The notes under the pieces: model-generated
What the model saw: only the letters and a program-made list of their open reading frames with translations
The model's database searches: none
Told to the model about the DNA's origin: nothing
Shown: positions 49,818-59,907 of the stretch, in pieces
How the letters are laid out: every line of letters begins with the position of its first letter
Numbering within the stretch: the stretch's first letter is position 1
Position numbers and translations under genes: made by a program
Origin: JAVWMQ01 sp036646055
GTDB lineage: Bacteria > Bacillota > Clostridia > Peptostreptococcales > Anaerovoracaceae
DNA length: 64,000 nt
Direction of reading: 5' to 3'
Assembly: GCA_036646055.1 (NCBI GenBank)
Contig: JAVXMY010000004.1
Location: forward strand, 124,001 to 188,000

Positions 49818-52708
49818 ATGATTAAAAAAGTAGGAAAATATTGTCTTTGGGCAATATTGGCAATGATTATGTTTATGGCTGTTTATGCTCTTACGATTAT
49901 TGCTTTTACGCCTAAAATAGAACCTGAAAAGATATACGATTATCTGTCTGAGGCTTCTGTTTTATATGACGATAAGGGAGAAGTTATTGAGAACATTTAT
50001 CTTGATAACGGAAATAGAAGAAATATTAAATACAAAGATATGCCTAAAGATTTAGTTGATGCAGTTGTTGCTATTGAAGACAAAACTTTTTGGAAACATC
50101 ATGGTTTTAACTTTATTAGAATGGTTGGGGCAATTAAAAACAGTATTTTTAGTGGAGGTGATATTTCCGGTACTAGTACTGTGACTCAGCAATTGGCTAG
50201 AAATGTTTACTTGGCTGAGAGTAAAAGTGTTAGGTCCTTAAGTCGTAAGATTTCAGAGGCTTATTACACTGTGATTCTAGAGGCTAATCTTGAGAAGGAA
50301 GAGATTATGGAGGCCTATTTAAATACTATTTATTTAGGGTATAACTCTTTTGGTATACAATCGGCAAGTGAATCTTATTTTGATAAAGCTCCTAAAGATT
50401 TATCTCTTATAGAGTGTGTTTCTTTGGCTGCACTTCCAAAGGCTCCAGATAGTTATGCTTTAGTTAAGAAAATCCCTGTTGATTCTAATGCTGAGGCTAT
50501 TGCCAATACTGATAAAAAAGTTCTTTTGGAAACTGCTGAGTACAATTATGTTTACAATGGTGATCGTAGTAAAGATAGAAGAGATTTAACTTTAAAGAAT
50601 ATGGAAGATCAAGGGTTTATTACAGCTGCTGAAAAAGAAAAAGCTTTAAACTCAGATATCACTTCTTCTCTAAAAGTTACACTGCCTAAATCAACAGGTT
50701 CAACTACATACTTTATCGATTATTTGATTGATAATGTTACTCGTGATTTAATGGACAAGATGAATTACAGTAAACAAGAAGCAACCGAAAAGATTTATTC
50801 TGGCGGCTTAAATATTTATACAAGTATGAACACCCAGGCACAAAAAGCTGCTGAAGATGCTTTTAATAAAAGTTATAACTTCCCTTCTGTTTCTAATGTT
50901 AGATACGATGGAAATGGTAATATTATAAACAGTAGCGGGAATACTATTTTAACTAAATATAGCAATTACTTTGATTCAAATGAAAACTTTGTTCTTAAAA
51001 GTAATGAGTTTAAAATGTCTGATGGTAACCTTGTTTTGTTAAAGGACAAAAGATTAAAGTTTTATAAAACTACTGCTAACAATCTTGTTGATTATAGTAT
51101 AGAGTTTAAAGATATGTATATTACAGAGGATGGTGTCTTCAAAACCATTAAAGGTGGGGTAATTTTAATTCCACAGAAATACAAATCTCTTGATACAAAA
51201 GGTAATGTTGTTATTGATAAATCTTACTTTAAGGATTATCCAAAGTTAATTGTTAAATCAGGTACTACTTACAAAGTTACTAAGACTGGTTATTCTTTAA
51301 GAGCTAAAGTTAGACAGCCTCAGGGTGCAATGGTTATAAACGATTACAAAACAGGTCAAGTTAAGGCAATGATTGGTGGCAGAGAAACTACTGGTAAAAT
51401 GCTTTATAATAGAGCTATTAACCCAAGACAGCCTGGTTCATCAATTAAGCCTCTATCTGTCTATTCTTCCGCTTTGCAGCAAGGTAAAGATGCTGCAGAA
51501 AAAGGACAAGCTCAACAATTTAAGAATTATGATAAGAACCAACAAACAGGCAATTATGGTCCTTATTGGACTGCTGCAAGTGGTATAAATGATGCTCCTT
51601 TAACTATTGGTGGTAAGGTTTGGCCTAAAAACTGGTACGCAGGACATCGTGGAGTTTTATCTCTTAGAACATCTGTTGAACAGTCTGTTAACGTTAATGC
51701 GGTTAGAGTCTTCCAACAGGTTGGTACAGACTATGCAATTGATCAATTGAAGAAATTTGGAATTTCAACAGTTGTTACAGATGGCCAACCAAACGATGAA
51801 AATGCAGCTGCTTTGGCTTTAGGTGGTATGACTAAAGGTATTTCACCATTAGAAATGTCTTCTGCTTTTGGAACTTTCCCTAACAAGGGTGTACATATTG
51901 ATCCAATAGCTTATACAAAAATTGAGGATAGAAAAGGTAAAATCATTTTAGAGACTAATCCAAAACAAGAAACTGTTGTTGATGAAAGTATTGCATATAT
52001 TATGCAGGATATACTAAGAACTACTGTTAGCAAAGGAATAGCTAGTGGTGCAGCAGTTCCTGGCAAAATCACTTGTGGTAAAACAGGTACAACAACTGAT
52101 CAGAAAGACGTTTGGTTCTGTGGATTTACAGCTCAATATTCTGCAGCATTATGGCTTGGTAATGATGTAGGCTTAGAACTTTCTTCAAGTTCTAGCGCTG
52201 CTACTAGCTTATGGAAACAGATTATGACTGCTGCTACTGCCGGTATGGATGGATACCTTCCATCTCAGCCTGGAGATGTTGTTAATTATGGCGGTGAAAT
52301 ATTTGCAAGCGGTACTGAAGTAGGAGCTACTTTTGCTAGCGGACCTAATAAAGAAGAAGATACTGAAGAAGATACTGAGGATCAACCTAGTACTGAACCA
52401 GAAGAAGGACCTGATGTAGATAATCCTAACCCTGATGGCGATGCTGGAGGCGGTACTGGCGGTGACACTGGTGGTGGCACTGGTGGCGATACTGGAGGCG
52501 GTACTGGCGGTGACACTGGTGGCGGTACTGGTGGCAATACTGAAACNNNNNNNNNNNNNNNNNNNNNNNNNNNNNNNNNNNNNNNNNNNNNNNNNNNNNN
52601 NNNNNNNNNNNNNNNNNNNNNNNNNNNNNNNNNNNNNNNNNNNNNNCTGGAGGCGGTACTGGCGGTGACACTGGTGGCGGTACTGGTGGCAATACTGAAA
52701 CACCATAA
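49818..52708 (+). CDS. Class A penicillin-binding protein (PBP1A-like), interrupted by scaffold gap
   Basis: A bifunctional peptidoglycan synthase. N-terminal TM (residues 9-31); a glycosyltransferase domain (about 60-230) with catalytic Glu in I-E-D-K-T-F-W-K-H-H-G; then a transpeptidase domain with S-S-I-K (Ser near 547), S-V-N, and K-T-G-T-T near 754. After the transpeptidase comes an acidic linker and a Gly/Thr-rich tail of G-G-T-G-G-D/N repeats. One hundred N (52547-52646) fall in the tail and break the frame; the stop in frame after the gap is TAA at 52706-52708. Collapsing the duplicated 55-bp flank restores one 911-residue frame. The SD is GGAAGG. Confidence 0.92.
52440..52708 (+). 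repeat. Gly/Thr repeat region with identical 55-bp flanks around the N gap
   Basis: Short tandem GGTGG(D/N)T-coding units of the PBP tail. Positions 52492-52546 and 52647-52701 are identical base for base and flank the 100 N. Confidence 0.9.
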
Positions 52709-52723
52709 AAGGAGGTCTTTGTT

Positions 52724-53296
52724 ATGGATATTATATTGGCATCTGCTTCTCCAAGGAGAAAAAGATTATTAATAGATGCAGGATTTAATATTGAGGTTCA
52801 ACCTTCAAATGTAATAGAATCAATTCCAATTCCAATGACTCCAGAAGAAACAGTAATGTTTTTAAGTTTAATTAAGGCTTTAGATGTCAGGAAAAAGAAT
52901 GAACAGTTTAAAGGATTAATAGTAAGTTCAGACACTGTTGTAGTAAATAATAATAAAATGCTTGGTAAACCAACTTCAAAAGAAAATGCCAGAGAAATGA
53001 TATCATCAATTTCTGGCAAAACTCATCAAGTTATTTCTGGTGTTGCAATAATAAATTGTAACACCAATGAATCTTATTTATTCTACCAATCAACCAATGT
53101 TACGGTTTCACCTCTAACAATGGATCAAATCGAAAGCTACATTAGCTCCGATGAACCTTACGATAAGGCTGGAGCTTATGCTATCCAAGGTATGTTTGGT
53201 AAGTATATTGAAGTATATGATGGAGATTTTAATAATGTTGTTGGATTTCCAATAAATCAATTTAAAAAAGTATTAAAAACAAAAAACTGGATTTAA
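52724..53296 (+). CDS. maf: Maf family nucleotide pyrophosphatase
   Basis: A 190-residue protein of the Maf/YhdE family, which hydrolyses non-canonical or modified nucleoside triphosphates. It begins M-D-I-I-L-A-S-A-S-P-R-R-K, the phosphate loop, has S-S-D-T-V-V near 70 and the late Y-D-K-A-G-A-Y-A-I-Q-G signature. It follows the PBP gene by 15 nt with a strong SD (AAAGGAGG). Confidence 0.95.
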   Translation: MDIILASASPRRKRLLIDAGFNIEVQPSNVIESIPIPMTPEETVMFLSLIKALDVRKKNEQFKGLIVSSDTVVVNNNKMLGKPTSKENAREMISSISGKTHQVISGVAIINCNTNESYLFYQSTNVTVSPLTMDQIESYISSDEPYDKAGAYAIQGMFGKYIEVYDGDFNNVVGFPINQFKKVLKTKNWI

Positions 53297-53310
53297 AATC
53301 CAGTTTTTTT
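53285..53310. terminator. Bidirectional terminator of maf and rsmE
   Basis: AACTGGAT (53285-53292) pairs with ATCCAGTT (53298-53305), followed by T run. The hairpin overlaps the maf stop codon. Confidence 0.8.
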
Positions 53311-53316
53311 TATAAT

Positions 53317-54054
53317 TTATAATTCTAATTCATACATAGTCATTGCAATAGCAGCAATACTTGCCGTTTCAGTTCTAAGAATAGTCTTACCAAGAGAAAC
53401 GCATAAGGCTCCAATTTCTTTTAGGGCTTCAGCTTCTTCATTAGAAAACCCACCTTCCGGACCGATTATTATAGCCACGTTAGTTGGCTTATTCTTTAAG
53501 TTTCGTAATGCATCTTTAATATTCAAATGGTCTTCATTCTCATAAGGAAAAATTAAAACATCAAACGTTTTAAGTCTATCTAATACATCAGCAAAGTCTA
53601 TTTCCTGTCTAATTTCAGGCACTATGCCCCTTTGACACTGCTTAGCAGCCTCTTGACATATAGTTCTGAACCTAATAACTTTTTTCCAAAATGTTCCCTT
53701 ATCGGAAACTACAGTACGTTTCATAAAAACGGGAACAATTTCCTTAACACCAAGTTCAACTGATTTTTGAACTACTAAATCCATTTTCCCTTGTTTAGGA
53801 ATACCTTGGAACAAAGTAACCTTGGTATTTGGTTCTCTAGCAAATTTTTGTTTATCTAAAATAAGACATTCAACATGTTCCTTAGATATATCTATAATTT
53901 CACAGCGGTATTCCCACTCCCTACTATCAGAAATATCAATTTCATCTCCAACTCTTAATCTTAAAACCTTGGAAATATGCTGAATATCAGATTTTTCTTC
54001 AATTATAATTGTACTTTCATATATTAAATTTGATTCTACAAAAAACCTACTCAT
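53317..54054 (-). CDS. rsmE: 16S rRNA (uracil(1498)-N3)-methyltransferase
   Basis: A 245-residue SPOUT-class enzyme. N-terminal PUA-like part (H-I-S-K-V-L-R-L-R near residue 25), then the knot domain with I-I-G-P-E-G-G-F-S near 195 and L-G-K-T-I-L-R-T-E-T-A near 220. Overlaps prmA by 4 nt (ATGA). Confidence 0.96.
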   Translation of the reverse strand: MSRFFVESNLIYESTIIIEEKSDIQHISKVLRLRVGDEIDISDSREWEYRCEIIDISKEHVECLILDKQKFAREPNTKVTLFQGIPKQGKMDLVVQKSVELGVKEIVPVFMKRTVVSDKGTFWKKVIRFRTICQEAAKQCQRGIVPEIRQEIDFADVLDRLKTFDVLIFPYENEDHLNIKDALRNLKNKPTNVAIIIGPEGGFSNEEAEALKEIGALCVSLGKTILRTETASIAAIAMTMYELEL

Positions 54055-55004
54055 TTTGCTGCAATTGCGCTCCAGTCGCCTCTATCTAATACATTAACAA
54101 TTTCTAATCCAGCTTCATGTAATCCTTCAATAACCATTTCTTTCTTCTCATTAAGAATACCAGATGATATGAAAACTGCATCTTCTTTCATATGATTTTT
54201 AACAGCCTTAGAAAGCATAACAACCATTTCAGCCATTAAATTTGCTACAACAATATCCGCTTTAAAGTCTATGCCCTTAGTTAAATCACCAAATTTAACA
54301 GTAACATTTGATTGGCAGTTATTAATTTTAACATTATCTGCAGCAACTTCTACAGCTACAGGGTCAATATCAACACCAAGAATATTCTTGCCACCTAACA
54401 ATGCAGCAGCAATAGCTAGAATTCCAGATCCAGTACCAACATCAAGAACCTCTTTACCGGCACAGCCGTATTCTTCCATTAATGTGGCACACATTGCTGT
54501 TGTTTCATGATCACCTGTTCCAAAAGCCATACCAGGATCCAGTTCAAGTACTTTGATATTTTCATCAGTAATATCTTCTTCCCATGATGGCTTAACAACA
54601 ATAGAATCTGTTAATTTAATTGTCTTAAAATGTTCCTTATATGAGTTCATCCAATCCTGATCATCTATAATTGAAGTTGTTAATTCCAAGGAACCCAAAG
54701 AAGCTTCTTTGCCAAATTCCCCTTCCTTTTCCTTTAATCCTAAAATCATATTTTGAATTTCTTTAACTTTAGCCTGCCCTAACTGGTCATCTTCTAAATA
54801 AACCATAATTTTAGGGTCTGCATTAACATCAATTATATCTTCATCAACATAATCCCAGTCATAATCATTTTTCTTATTAAGTTGTTCAATTGCAGTTCTT
54901 GGATTATCTACTACAGATTCATTTATTCCCAGTCCCATTAAAGAAGCAGTAACTTCTTCAATTCCAAAATCTGTTGTTACAATTGTTAATTCAATGTATT
55001 TCAT
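54051..55004 (-). CDS. prmA: Ribosomal protein L11 methyltransferase
   Basis: Methylates ribosomal protein L11. A 317-residue protein with M-K-Y-I-E-L-T-I start, D-P-G-M-A-F-G-T-G-D-H-E-T-T near 160, and SAM motif L-D-V-G-T-G-S-G near 184. The frame opens to 55061, but the ATG at 55004 gives the family length. The start is adjacent to the stop of the hydrogenase-like gene, so the three genes probably form one transcript. Confidence 0.95.
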   Translation of the reverse strand: MKYIELTIVTTDFGIEEVTASLMGLGINESVVDNPRTAIEQLNKKNDYDWDYVDEDIIDVNADPKIMVYLEDDQLGQAKVKEIQNMILGLKEKEGEFGKEASLGSLELTTSIIDDQDWMNSYKEHFKTIKLTDSIVVKPSWEEDITDENIKVLELDPGMAFGTGDHETTAMCATLMEEYGCAGKEVLDVGTGSGILAIAAALLGGKNILGVDIDPVAVEVAADNVKINNCQSNVTVKFGDLTKGIDFKADIVVANLMAEMVVMLSKAVKNHMKEDAVFISSGILNEKKEMVIEGLHEAGLEIVNVLDRGDWSAIAAK

Positions 55005-55005
55005 C

Positions 55006-56430
55006 TTATATATGCCTTTCAACACTTTCCATGATTGTTTTGATAGTTGCTGCAGCTGCATGTTTATCTACTTGTTTTCTGTCTCTTTCTTCACGAGTTA
55101 GATTACCAGCACCACCAACACATCCGCCTTCACAAGCCATACCTTCAATAATGTTATTCATAAGCACATTTTTAGATGCTCTTAATAAGGCACCTTTACA
55201 CTTATCTAAACCTTCGCAAGCAATTGGATTTACTTCAAAGTCTAATCCTTTTTCTTTAACAACTTCTACTACTGCATTAGCAACGCCGCCACCTCTAGCA
55301 AAAGCTCTTCCAAATCCTGATGCTGAATCAAAATCTGTTTCTGGTAGGTTTTCAATAATAATATTCTTGCTATCAATTAATGCAAGTAATTCTTCATATG
55401 TCATAACATTATCTACATATGGTGAAACCTTATCTAACTGGGCTTCAGCTTTTTTAGCAACACAAGGTCCAATAAATACAACCTTACAATCAGGATCTTT
55501 TTCTTTTAACATCTGACCCATTTGTGCCATTGGCGATGGATTATGTGAAATCTTATCCACTAACTCTGGAAATGCTGTTTCAACATACTTAACAAATGCA
55601 GGACAACATGATGTAGTCAAAAATTCTTTTTCTACTAATTCCATAGCTTCATTATATGCAACAATATCTGCAGCTTCTGCTACTTCTGAAACTGATTCAA
55701 AACCAAGTTCCTTAATTGCTGTTGCAACCTGTCCTAACTTAGCAAAGTCAAATTGACTTGCAATTGCTGGTGCAACTATAGCGTGAACCTTATACTTCTT
55801 ATTATTATCACTGTTTCTTATTAAATTAATAACATCAACAATATATGACTTATCAACAGTAGCTCCAAAAGGACAGTTTCTAACACATGCCCCACATGAA
55901 GTACATTTTTCATAGTCTATTTCTGCTTCACCAGTTTCCGCCATATGAATAGCATCAATTTTGCATGCCTTTTCACAAGGTCTAGTGAAATTATTTATAG
56001 CTGAATAAGGACACGCAATTGCACACTGTCCACATTCTACACATTTACTCTTATCAATGTGTGCTTTATATTCTTTATCAAATGTTATTGCACCAACTCT
56101 ACACTTACCTGCGCAGGCATGAGCTAAACAACCTCTACAAAGGTCTGTTACAACATGTCCAGCTTCAGGACATTCATCACATGCAATGTCAATTACTTCA
56201 ATAACATTAGGATTGTTTTTATTGCCTCCCATGGCAATTCTGATTCGTTCTGCAACGATAGCTCTATCTTTATAGATACAACATCTATTTGAAGGCTCGC
56301 CCTTTTTAACGATAGTTTTTGCAATTTCATCAAAAACAGAAAATACTTCTGTTCCTTCCCATGAGTGTCTTGCTACTTCTTTTAATACTTTATATTTAAA
56401 CAGCTGTACATCTGTGTCAAATTTTCTCAT
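55006..56430 (-). CDS. Monomeric [FeFe]-hydrogenase-like protein, group B type
   Basis: A 474-residue protein. Cys motifs before the catalytic domain are C-D-E-C-P near residue 84, C-R-G-C near 98, C-V-E-C-G-Q-C at 130-136, P-C-E-K-A-C at 151-156 and C-T-S-C-G-A-C at 176-182. The H-cluster motifs are L1 T-S-C-C-P at 273-277, L2 G-P-C-V-A-K-K-A-E at 321-329, and L3 E-G-M-A-C-E-G-G-C-V-G-G at 429-440. All four H-cluster Cys are present (275 or 276, 323, 433 and 437). Group B enzymes differ from group A in these motifs. Expected to interact with ferredoxin; in vivo direction is unknown. No maturation genes (hydE, F, G) are in the window. Confidence 0.88.
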   Translation of the reverse strand: MRKFDTDVQLFKYKVLKEVARHSWEGTEVFSVFDEIAKTIVKKGEPSNRCCIYKDRAIVAERIRIAMGGNKNNPNVIEVIDIACDECPEAGHVVTDLCRGCLAHACAGKCRVGAITFDKEYKAHIDKSKCVECGQCAIACPYSAINNFTRPCEKACKIDAIHMAETGEAEIDYEKCTSCGACVRNCPFGATVDKSYIVDVINLIRNSDNNKKYKVHAIVAPAIASQFDFAKLGQVATAIKELGFESVSEVAEAADIVAYNEAMELVEKEFLTTSCCPAFVKYVETAFPELVDKISHNPSPMAQMGQMLKEKDPDCKVVFIGPCVAKKAEAQLDKVSPYVDNVMTYEELLALIDSKNIIIENLPETDFDSASGFGRAFARGGGVANAVVEVVKEKGLDFEVNPIACEGLDKCKGALLRASKNVLMNNIIEGMACEGGCVGGAGNLTREERDRKQVDKHAAAATIKTIMESVERHI

Positions 56431-56479
56431 TAAATCTTATTCTCCCTCTTAAACGAAATTATATAATAATAAAACTATC

Positions 56480-56506
56480 ACTTACTTTACTTACTTTACT
56501 TACTTT
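56480..56506 (-). repeat. Triple 9-bp direct repeat upstream of the hydrogenase gene
   Basis: ACTTACTTT repeated three times in tandem (56480-56506), 50-76 bp before the hydrogenase ATG and close to its probable -35. No other feature in this gap. Confidence 0.7.
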
Positions 56507-56548
56507 TAATAATTGTTTTATTTATTATTTTTCCATTACCTTAAAAAA

Positions 56549-56580
56549 TAGGGCGCAAATATATTACGCCCTAAAAAATC
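56549..56580 (-). terminator. Terminator of the acd-etfBA operon
   Basis: TAGGGCG (56549-56555) pairs with CGCCCTA (56567-56573), with T run on the minus strand, 28 nt after the etfA stop. Confidence 0.85.
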
Positions 56581-56601
56581 TAGTTTTATAAGATCTAAAT
56601 C

Positions 56602-57882
56602 TTATTTCTGTGATGCATCAAATAATGCTTCTGCATCATCCCATACAGCCATGATTTCAGGAATAACCTTGTATAAGTCTCCAACGATTCCATAGTCTGC
56701 AACTTCGAAGATAGGTGCATCTGCATCTTTATTGATAGCAACAATAAAGTCTGAATTCTGCATACCTGCTAAGTGCTGGATAGCTCCAGAAATACCACAT
56801 GCAAAGTAAATTCTTGGTTTAACTGTTGTACCAGTCTGTCCAACCTGGTGAGAATGATCAATCCAACCAGCATCAACACATGCTCTTGAAGAACCAACTA
56901 CTCCGCCAACTTTGTCAGCAAATTCCTGGATTACTTTGAATCCGCTTTCATCGCCAAGTCCTCTACCACCAGAAACGATGATTTCAGCGTCTGTTAATGA
57001 AACTAATTCTTTAGCTGATTTAACGATTTCTAAGATTTCAGTTCTGATATCAGCTGCTTTAAGTTCAGGTTTGTAAACTACTAATTCTCCAGTAGCTCCT
57101 GCAACAGGTTCTCTCTTAGACATTACGCCAGGTCTTACTGTAGACATCTGAGGTCTTGTCTTAGGGCAGATAATTGTAGCCATTAGGTTACCACCAAATG
57201 CTGGACGAGTCTGTTTGATTCCAGTACTTGGATCATTAGGATCTAAAGTAGAAGTATCTAAAGTAGTTTCTTTGTTAGCAAAATCGATGTAGCTTGAAAC
57301 TTTAACGTCTAGTCTTGTACAGTCAGCTGTTAGACCAGTGTTAACTCTAGCTGCAACTCTTGGAGCTAAGTCTCTACCAATGTGAGTAGCACCGTATAGA
57401 ACGATTTCAGGTTTGTATTCGTGGATTGCATCTGTAATTACTTTTGCGTATCCATCAGTTGTGAAGTTCTTTAATAGTGGATCCTGAATCATTACAACTC
57501 TTTCAGCACCATATTCGTAACATTCTTTAGCTAGGTGGTCAATTCCATCACCAACTAAAACTGCACAAACTTTTGTTTCAGCACTAATTTCTTTAGCAAG
57601 TCTGTATCCTTCGCCGATTAATTCTAGAGCAACGTTCATTAATTTTCCGTCTCTCTGTTCAGCAAATACCCAAACGTCTTTGTATGCGCTTAAATCAACA
57701 ACTTCTTCATCAGCTGTCTTTTCAATAGCACCAAATTTACAAGCAGCGATACACTGTCCGCAAGCTGTACATTTAGGACCGATTTCAGCAATTTTGCCTA
57801 CCATTTCGATAGCGTCAAATGGGCAGCTTTTGATACAAAGCTTACATCCTTTACATTTATCTTTTATTACTTGAATAGCCAT
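56602..57882 (-). CDS. etfA: Electron transfer flavoprotein alpha subunit with N-terminal ferredoxin
   Basis: A 426-residue EtfA. Residues 1-60 form a two-cluster ferredoxin (C10-K-G-C-K-L-C-I-K-S-C and C38-T-A-C-G-Q-C-I-A-A-C). The EtfA domain follows, with the FAD-binding G-G-R-G-L-G-D near 310, the S-R-A-C-V-D-A-G-W motif and the Q-V-G-Q-T-G-T-T-V-K near 350. An extra ferredoxin on EtfA is known from caffeyl-CoA reductase CarE and some other bifurcating Etfs. It probably hands low-potential electrons to ferredoxin. Last gene of acd-etfB-etfA. Confidence 0.95.
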   Translation of the reverse strand: MAIQVIKDKCKGCKLCIKSCPFDAIEMVGKIAEIGPKCTACGQCIAACKFGAIEKTADEEVVDLSAYKDVWVFAEQRDGKLMNVALELIGEGYRLAKEISAETKVCAVLVGDGIDHLAKECYEYGAERVVMIQDPLLKNFTTDGYAKVITDAIHEYKPEIVLYGATHIGRDLAPRVAARVNTGLTADCTRLDVKVSSYIDFANKETTLDTSTLDPNDPSTGIKQTRPAFGGNLMATIICPKTRPQMSTVRPGVMSKREPVAGATGELVVYKPELKAADIRTEILEIVKSAKELVSLTDAEIIVSGGRGLGDESGFKVIQEFADKVGGVVGSSRACVDAGWIDHSHQVGQTGTTVKPRIYFACGISGAIQHLAGMQNSDFIVAINKDADAPIFEVADYGIVGDLYKVIPEIMAVWDDAEALFDASQK

Positions 57883-57903
57883 TTTGTATTCTTCCTCCTT
57901 CTC

Positions 57904-58716
57904 TTAGATTACGTGTTTGCCTTTTAGTCCGATAACTAATTTTTCAGCAATTTCAGCGTCGCTGTTTCCAGATAGCATTTCACCTTTGCCCTTTGGAGCA
58001 GGTGTGAATGATCTGAATACGTTTGTTGGAGAAGCGTCTAAACCTACAGTTTTTAGGTCTACTTCTACATCAGCAGCACTCCATACGTACATTTCTTTCT
58101 TATCAGCTTCATAAATACCAGGTATTGACATATATCTTGGTGTATTTAATTCTTTAATAGCTGTAAGCATACATGGAGTCTGGATTTTGATCATTTCGTA
58201 TCCATCTTCAAGATTTCTCTTAACAGTGATATCTTTCATGTTGTCAGCGATTTCAAATGCTTCAACATATGTAACCTGTGGAAGGTCTAATTTTTCAGCA
58301 ATCTGAGGACCAACCTGAGCTGTGTCTCCATCGATAGCCTGTCTTCCTGCGAAGATTAGGTCAAATGCGCCAAATTCTTTTTCAGCTTTTTTGATTGTTG
58401 CTGATAAAGCATTAGATGTTGCCCATGTATCAGAACCTCCTACTGCTCTGTCACTAATAAGGATACCCTTATCAGCTCCCATTGCTAAACATTCTAGTAG
58501 CATGTCCTGAGCCTGTGGTGGTCCCATTGTTACAACTGTGATAACAACATCGTCTTTTTCGTCTTTAACTCTTAGTGCTTCTTCTAAAGCGTTCGCGTCA
58601 TCATGGTTTAAGATGCTTGGAACGCCATCTCTAATAAGTGTGCCTGTTTTAGGGTTGATTTTAATCTCATTTGTATCAGGTACCTGTTTTGCACATACAA
58701 GTATATTAAATGCCAT
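57904..58716 (-). CDS. etfB: Electron transfer flavoprotein beta subunit
   Basis: A 270-residue EtfB with the start M-A-F-N-I-L-V-C-A-K-Q-V-P-D-T and G-R-Q-A-I-D-G-D-T-A-Q-V-G-P near 128. It pairs with EtfA to hold two FADs; NADH-bifurcating Etfs bind the second FAD in the beta subunit. Placed between acd and etfA with SD GGAGG. Confidence 0.96.
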   Translation of the reverse strand: MAFNILVCAKQVPDTNEIKINPKTGTLIRDGVPSILNHDDANALEEALRVKDEKDDVVITVVTMGPPQAQDMLLECLAMGADKGILISDRAVGGSDTWATSNALSATIKKAEKEFGAFDLIFAGRQAIDGDTAQVGPQIAEKLDLPQVTYVEAFEIADNMKDITVKRNLEDGYEMIKIQTPCMLTAIKELNTPRYMSIPGIYEADKKEMYVWSAADVEVDLKTVGLDASPTNVFRSFTPAPKGKGEMLSGNSDAEIAEKLVIGLKGKHVI

Positions 58717-58735
58717 TTGTCATTTCCTCCTTAAA

Positions 58736-59875
58736 TTATTTAAATAGTGCGCCTGCGATTACCATCTTCTGAACTTCAGAAGTTCCTTCATAGATTTCAG
58801 TAATCTTAGCGTCTCTCATCATTCTTTCTACCGCATAGTCTTTTGTATATCCGTATCCACCGTGTAGCTGTACAGCTTTGGTAGTTACGTACATAGCGGC
58901 TTCGGCAGCAAATAATTTTGCCATTGCAGCGTCAACACTGTATGGTAAATGTTTATCTTTTTTGTCTGCAGCTTTGTAGACAAGTAGTCTTGCAGCTTCA
59001 ACCTGAGTAGCCATATTAGCCATTTCAAATTGTAAAGCCTGGAACTGTGATAATCTCTTACCAAACTGTTTTCTTGCTTTCATGTACTCAACTGTTACGT
59101 CAATTGCTCCTTGAGCGATTCCTAGAGCCTGAGATGCAATACCAATACGTCCACCATCAAGTGTAGACATAGCTACTCCAAATCCTCTGCCTAGTTCTCC
59201 AAGAAGTCTATCCTTAGGAATTTTACAATTCTGGAATATAAGTTCAGTTGTAGATGATCCACAAATACCTAACTTATCTTCTGTCTTACCTATTGAAAAG
59301 CCCTCATCGCCTTTCTCAATAATAAATGCAGAAATTCCTTTTGTTCCTTTTGATTTATCAGTCATTGCCATTACACAGAATGTATCAGCATATCCACCAT
59401 TTGTGATGAATACTTTTGCGCCGTTTAACAACCAATGGTCTCCCATATCGTCTGCTCTTGTCTGCTGACCACTTGCATCCGTACCTGCATTTGGTTCAGT
59501 TAGACCGAAAGCTCCTAGCTTTCTTCCTGAACATAAGTCTGGAAGGTATTTTGCCTTCTGTTCATCTGTACCATAGTTAAATATTGGCCATGCACATAGC
59601 GATGTATGTGCTGAACAGATAACACCTGTTGTTGCGCAAACTCTAGATAGTTCTTCTACTGTAATTGCATATGAAATATGGTCTCCACCAGCTCCTTCAT
59701 ACTCTGTAGGGAATGGCACTCCTAAAAGCCCGTACTTTGCCATTTTCTCTACATTTTCTGTTGGAAATCTGTGTTCTGCATCAACTTCTGCTGCAATTGG
59801 TTCAACGTCAGCTACTGCAAATTCTCTTACCATCTTTCTAACAAATTCTTGTTCTTTACTTAGTTGAAAGTTCAT
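58736..59875 (-). CDS. Acyl-CoA dehydrogenase (Bcd/CarC type)
   Basis: A 379-residue enzyme. It has L-T-E-P-N-A-G-T-D-A near residue 128, F-I-T-N-G-G-Y-A-D near 156, and the catalytic base Glu363 in I-Y-E-G-T-S-E. The short-chain type Glu position matches butyryl-CoA dehydrogenases and caffeyl-CoA reductase. Acyl substrate not assignable: with an electron-bifurcating Etf it would reduce an enoyl-CoA with NADH while reducing ferredoxin. First gene of the operon, SD AAGGAGG. Confidence 0.93.
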   Translation of the reverse strand: MNFQLSKEQEFVRKMVREFAVADVEPIAAEVDAEHRFPTENVEKMAKYGLLGVPFPTEYEGAGGDHISYAITVEELSRVCATTGVICSAHTSLCAWPIFNYGTDEQKAKYLPDLCSGRKLGAFGLTEPNAGTDASGQQTRADDMGDHWLLNGAKVFITNGGYADTFCVMAMTDKSKGTKGISAFIIEKGDEGFSIGKTEDKLGICGSSTTELIFQNCKIPKDRLLGELGRGFGVAMSTLDGGRIGIASQALGIAQGAIDVTVEYMKARKQFGKRLSQFQALQFEMANMATQVEAARLLVYKAADKKDKHLPYSVDAAMAKLFAAEAAMYVTTKAVQLHGGYGYTKDYAVERMMRDAKITEIYEGTSEVQKMVIAGALFK

Positions 59876-59907
59876 GTAAATGCCTCCTTAAAAAAATTAA
59901 TAAACGG

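Noticed and set aside
52435..52706. Alternative frames through the Gly/Thr repeat and N gap, on both strands
   Set aside because: Artefacts of a triplet-periodic repeat and of the 100-N filler; the PBP frame resumes after the gap when the duplicated flank is collapsed.
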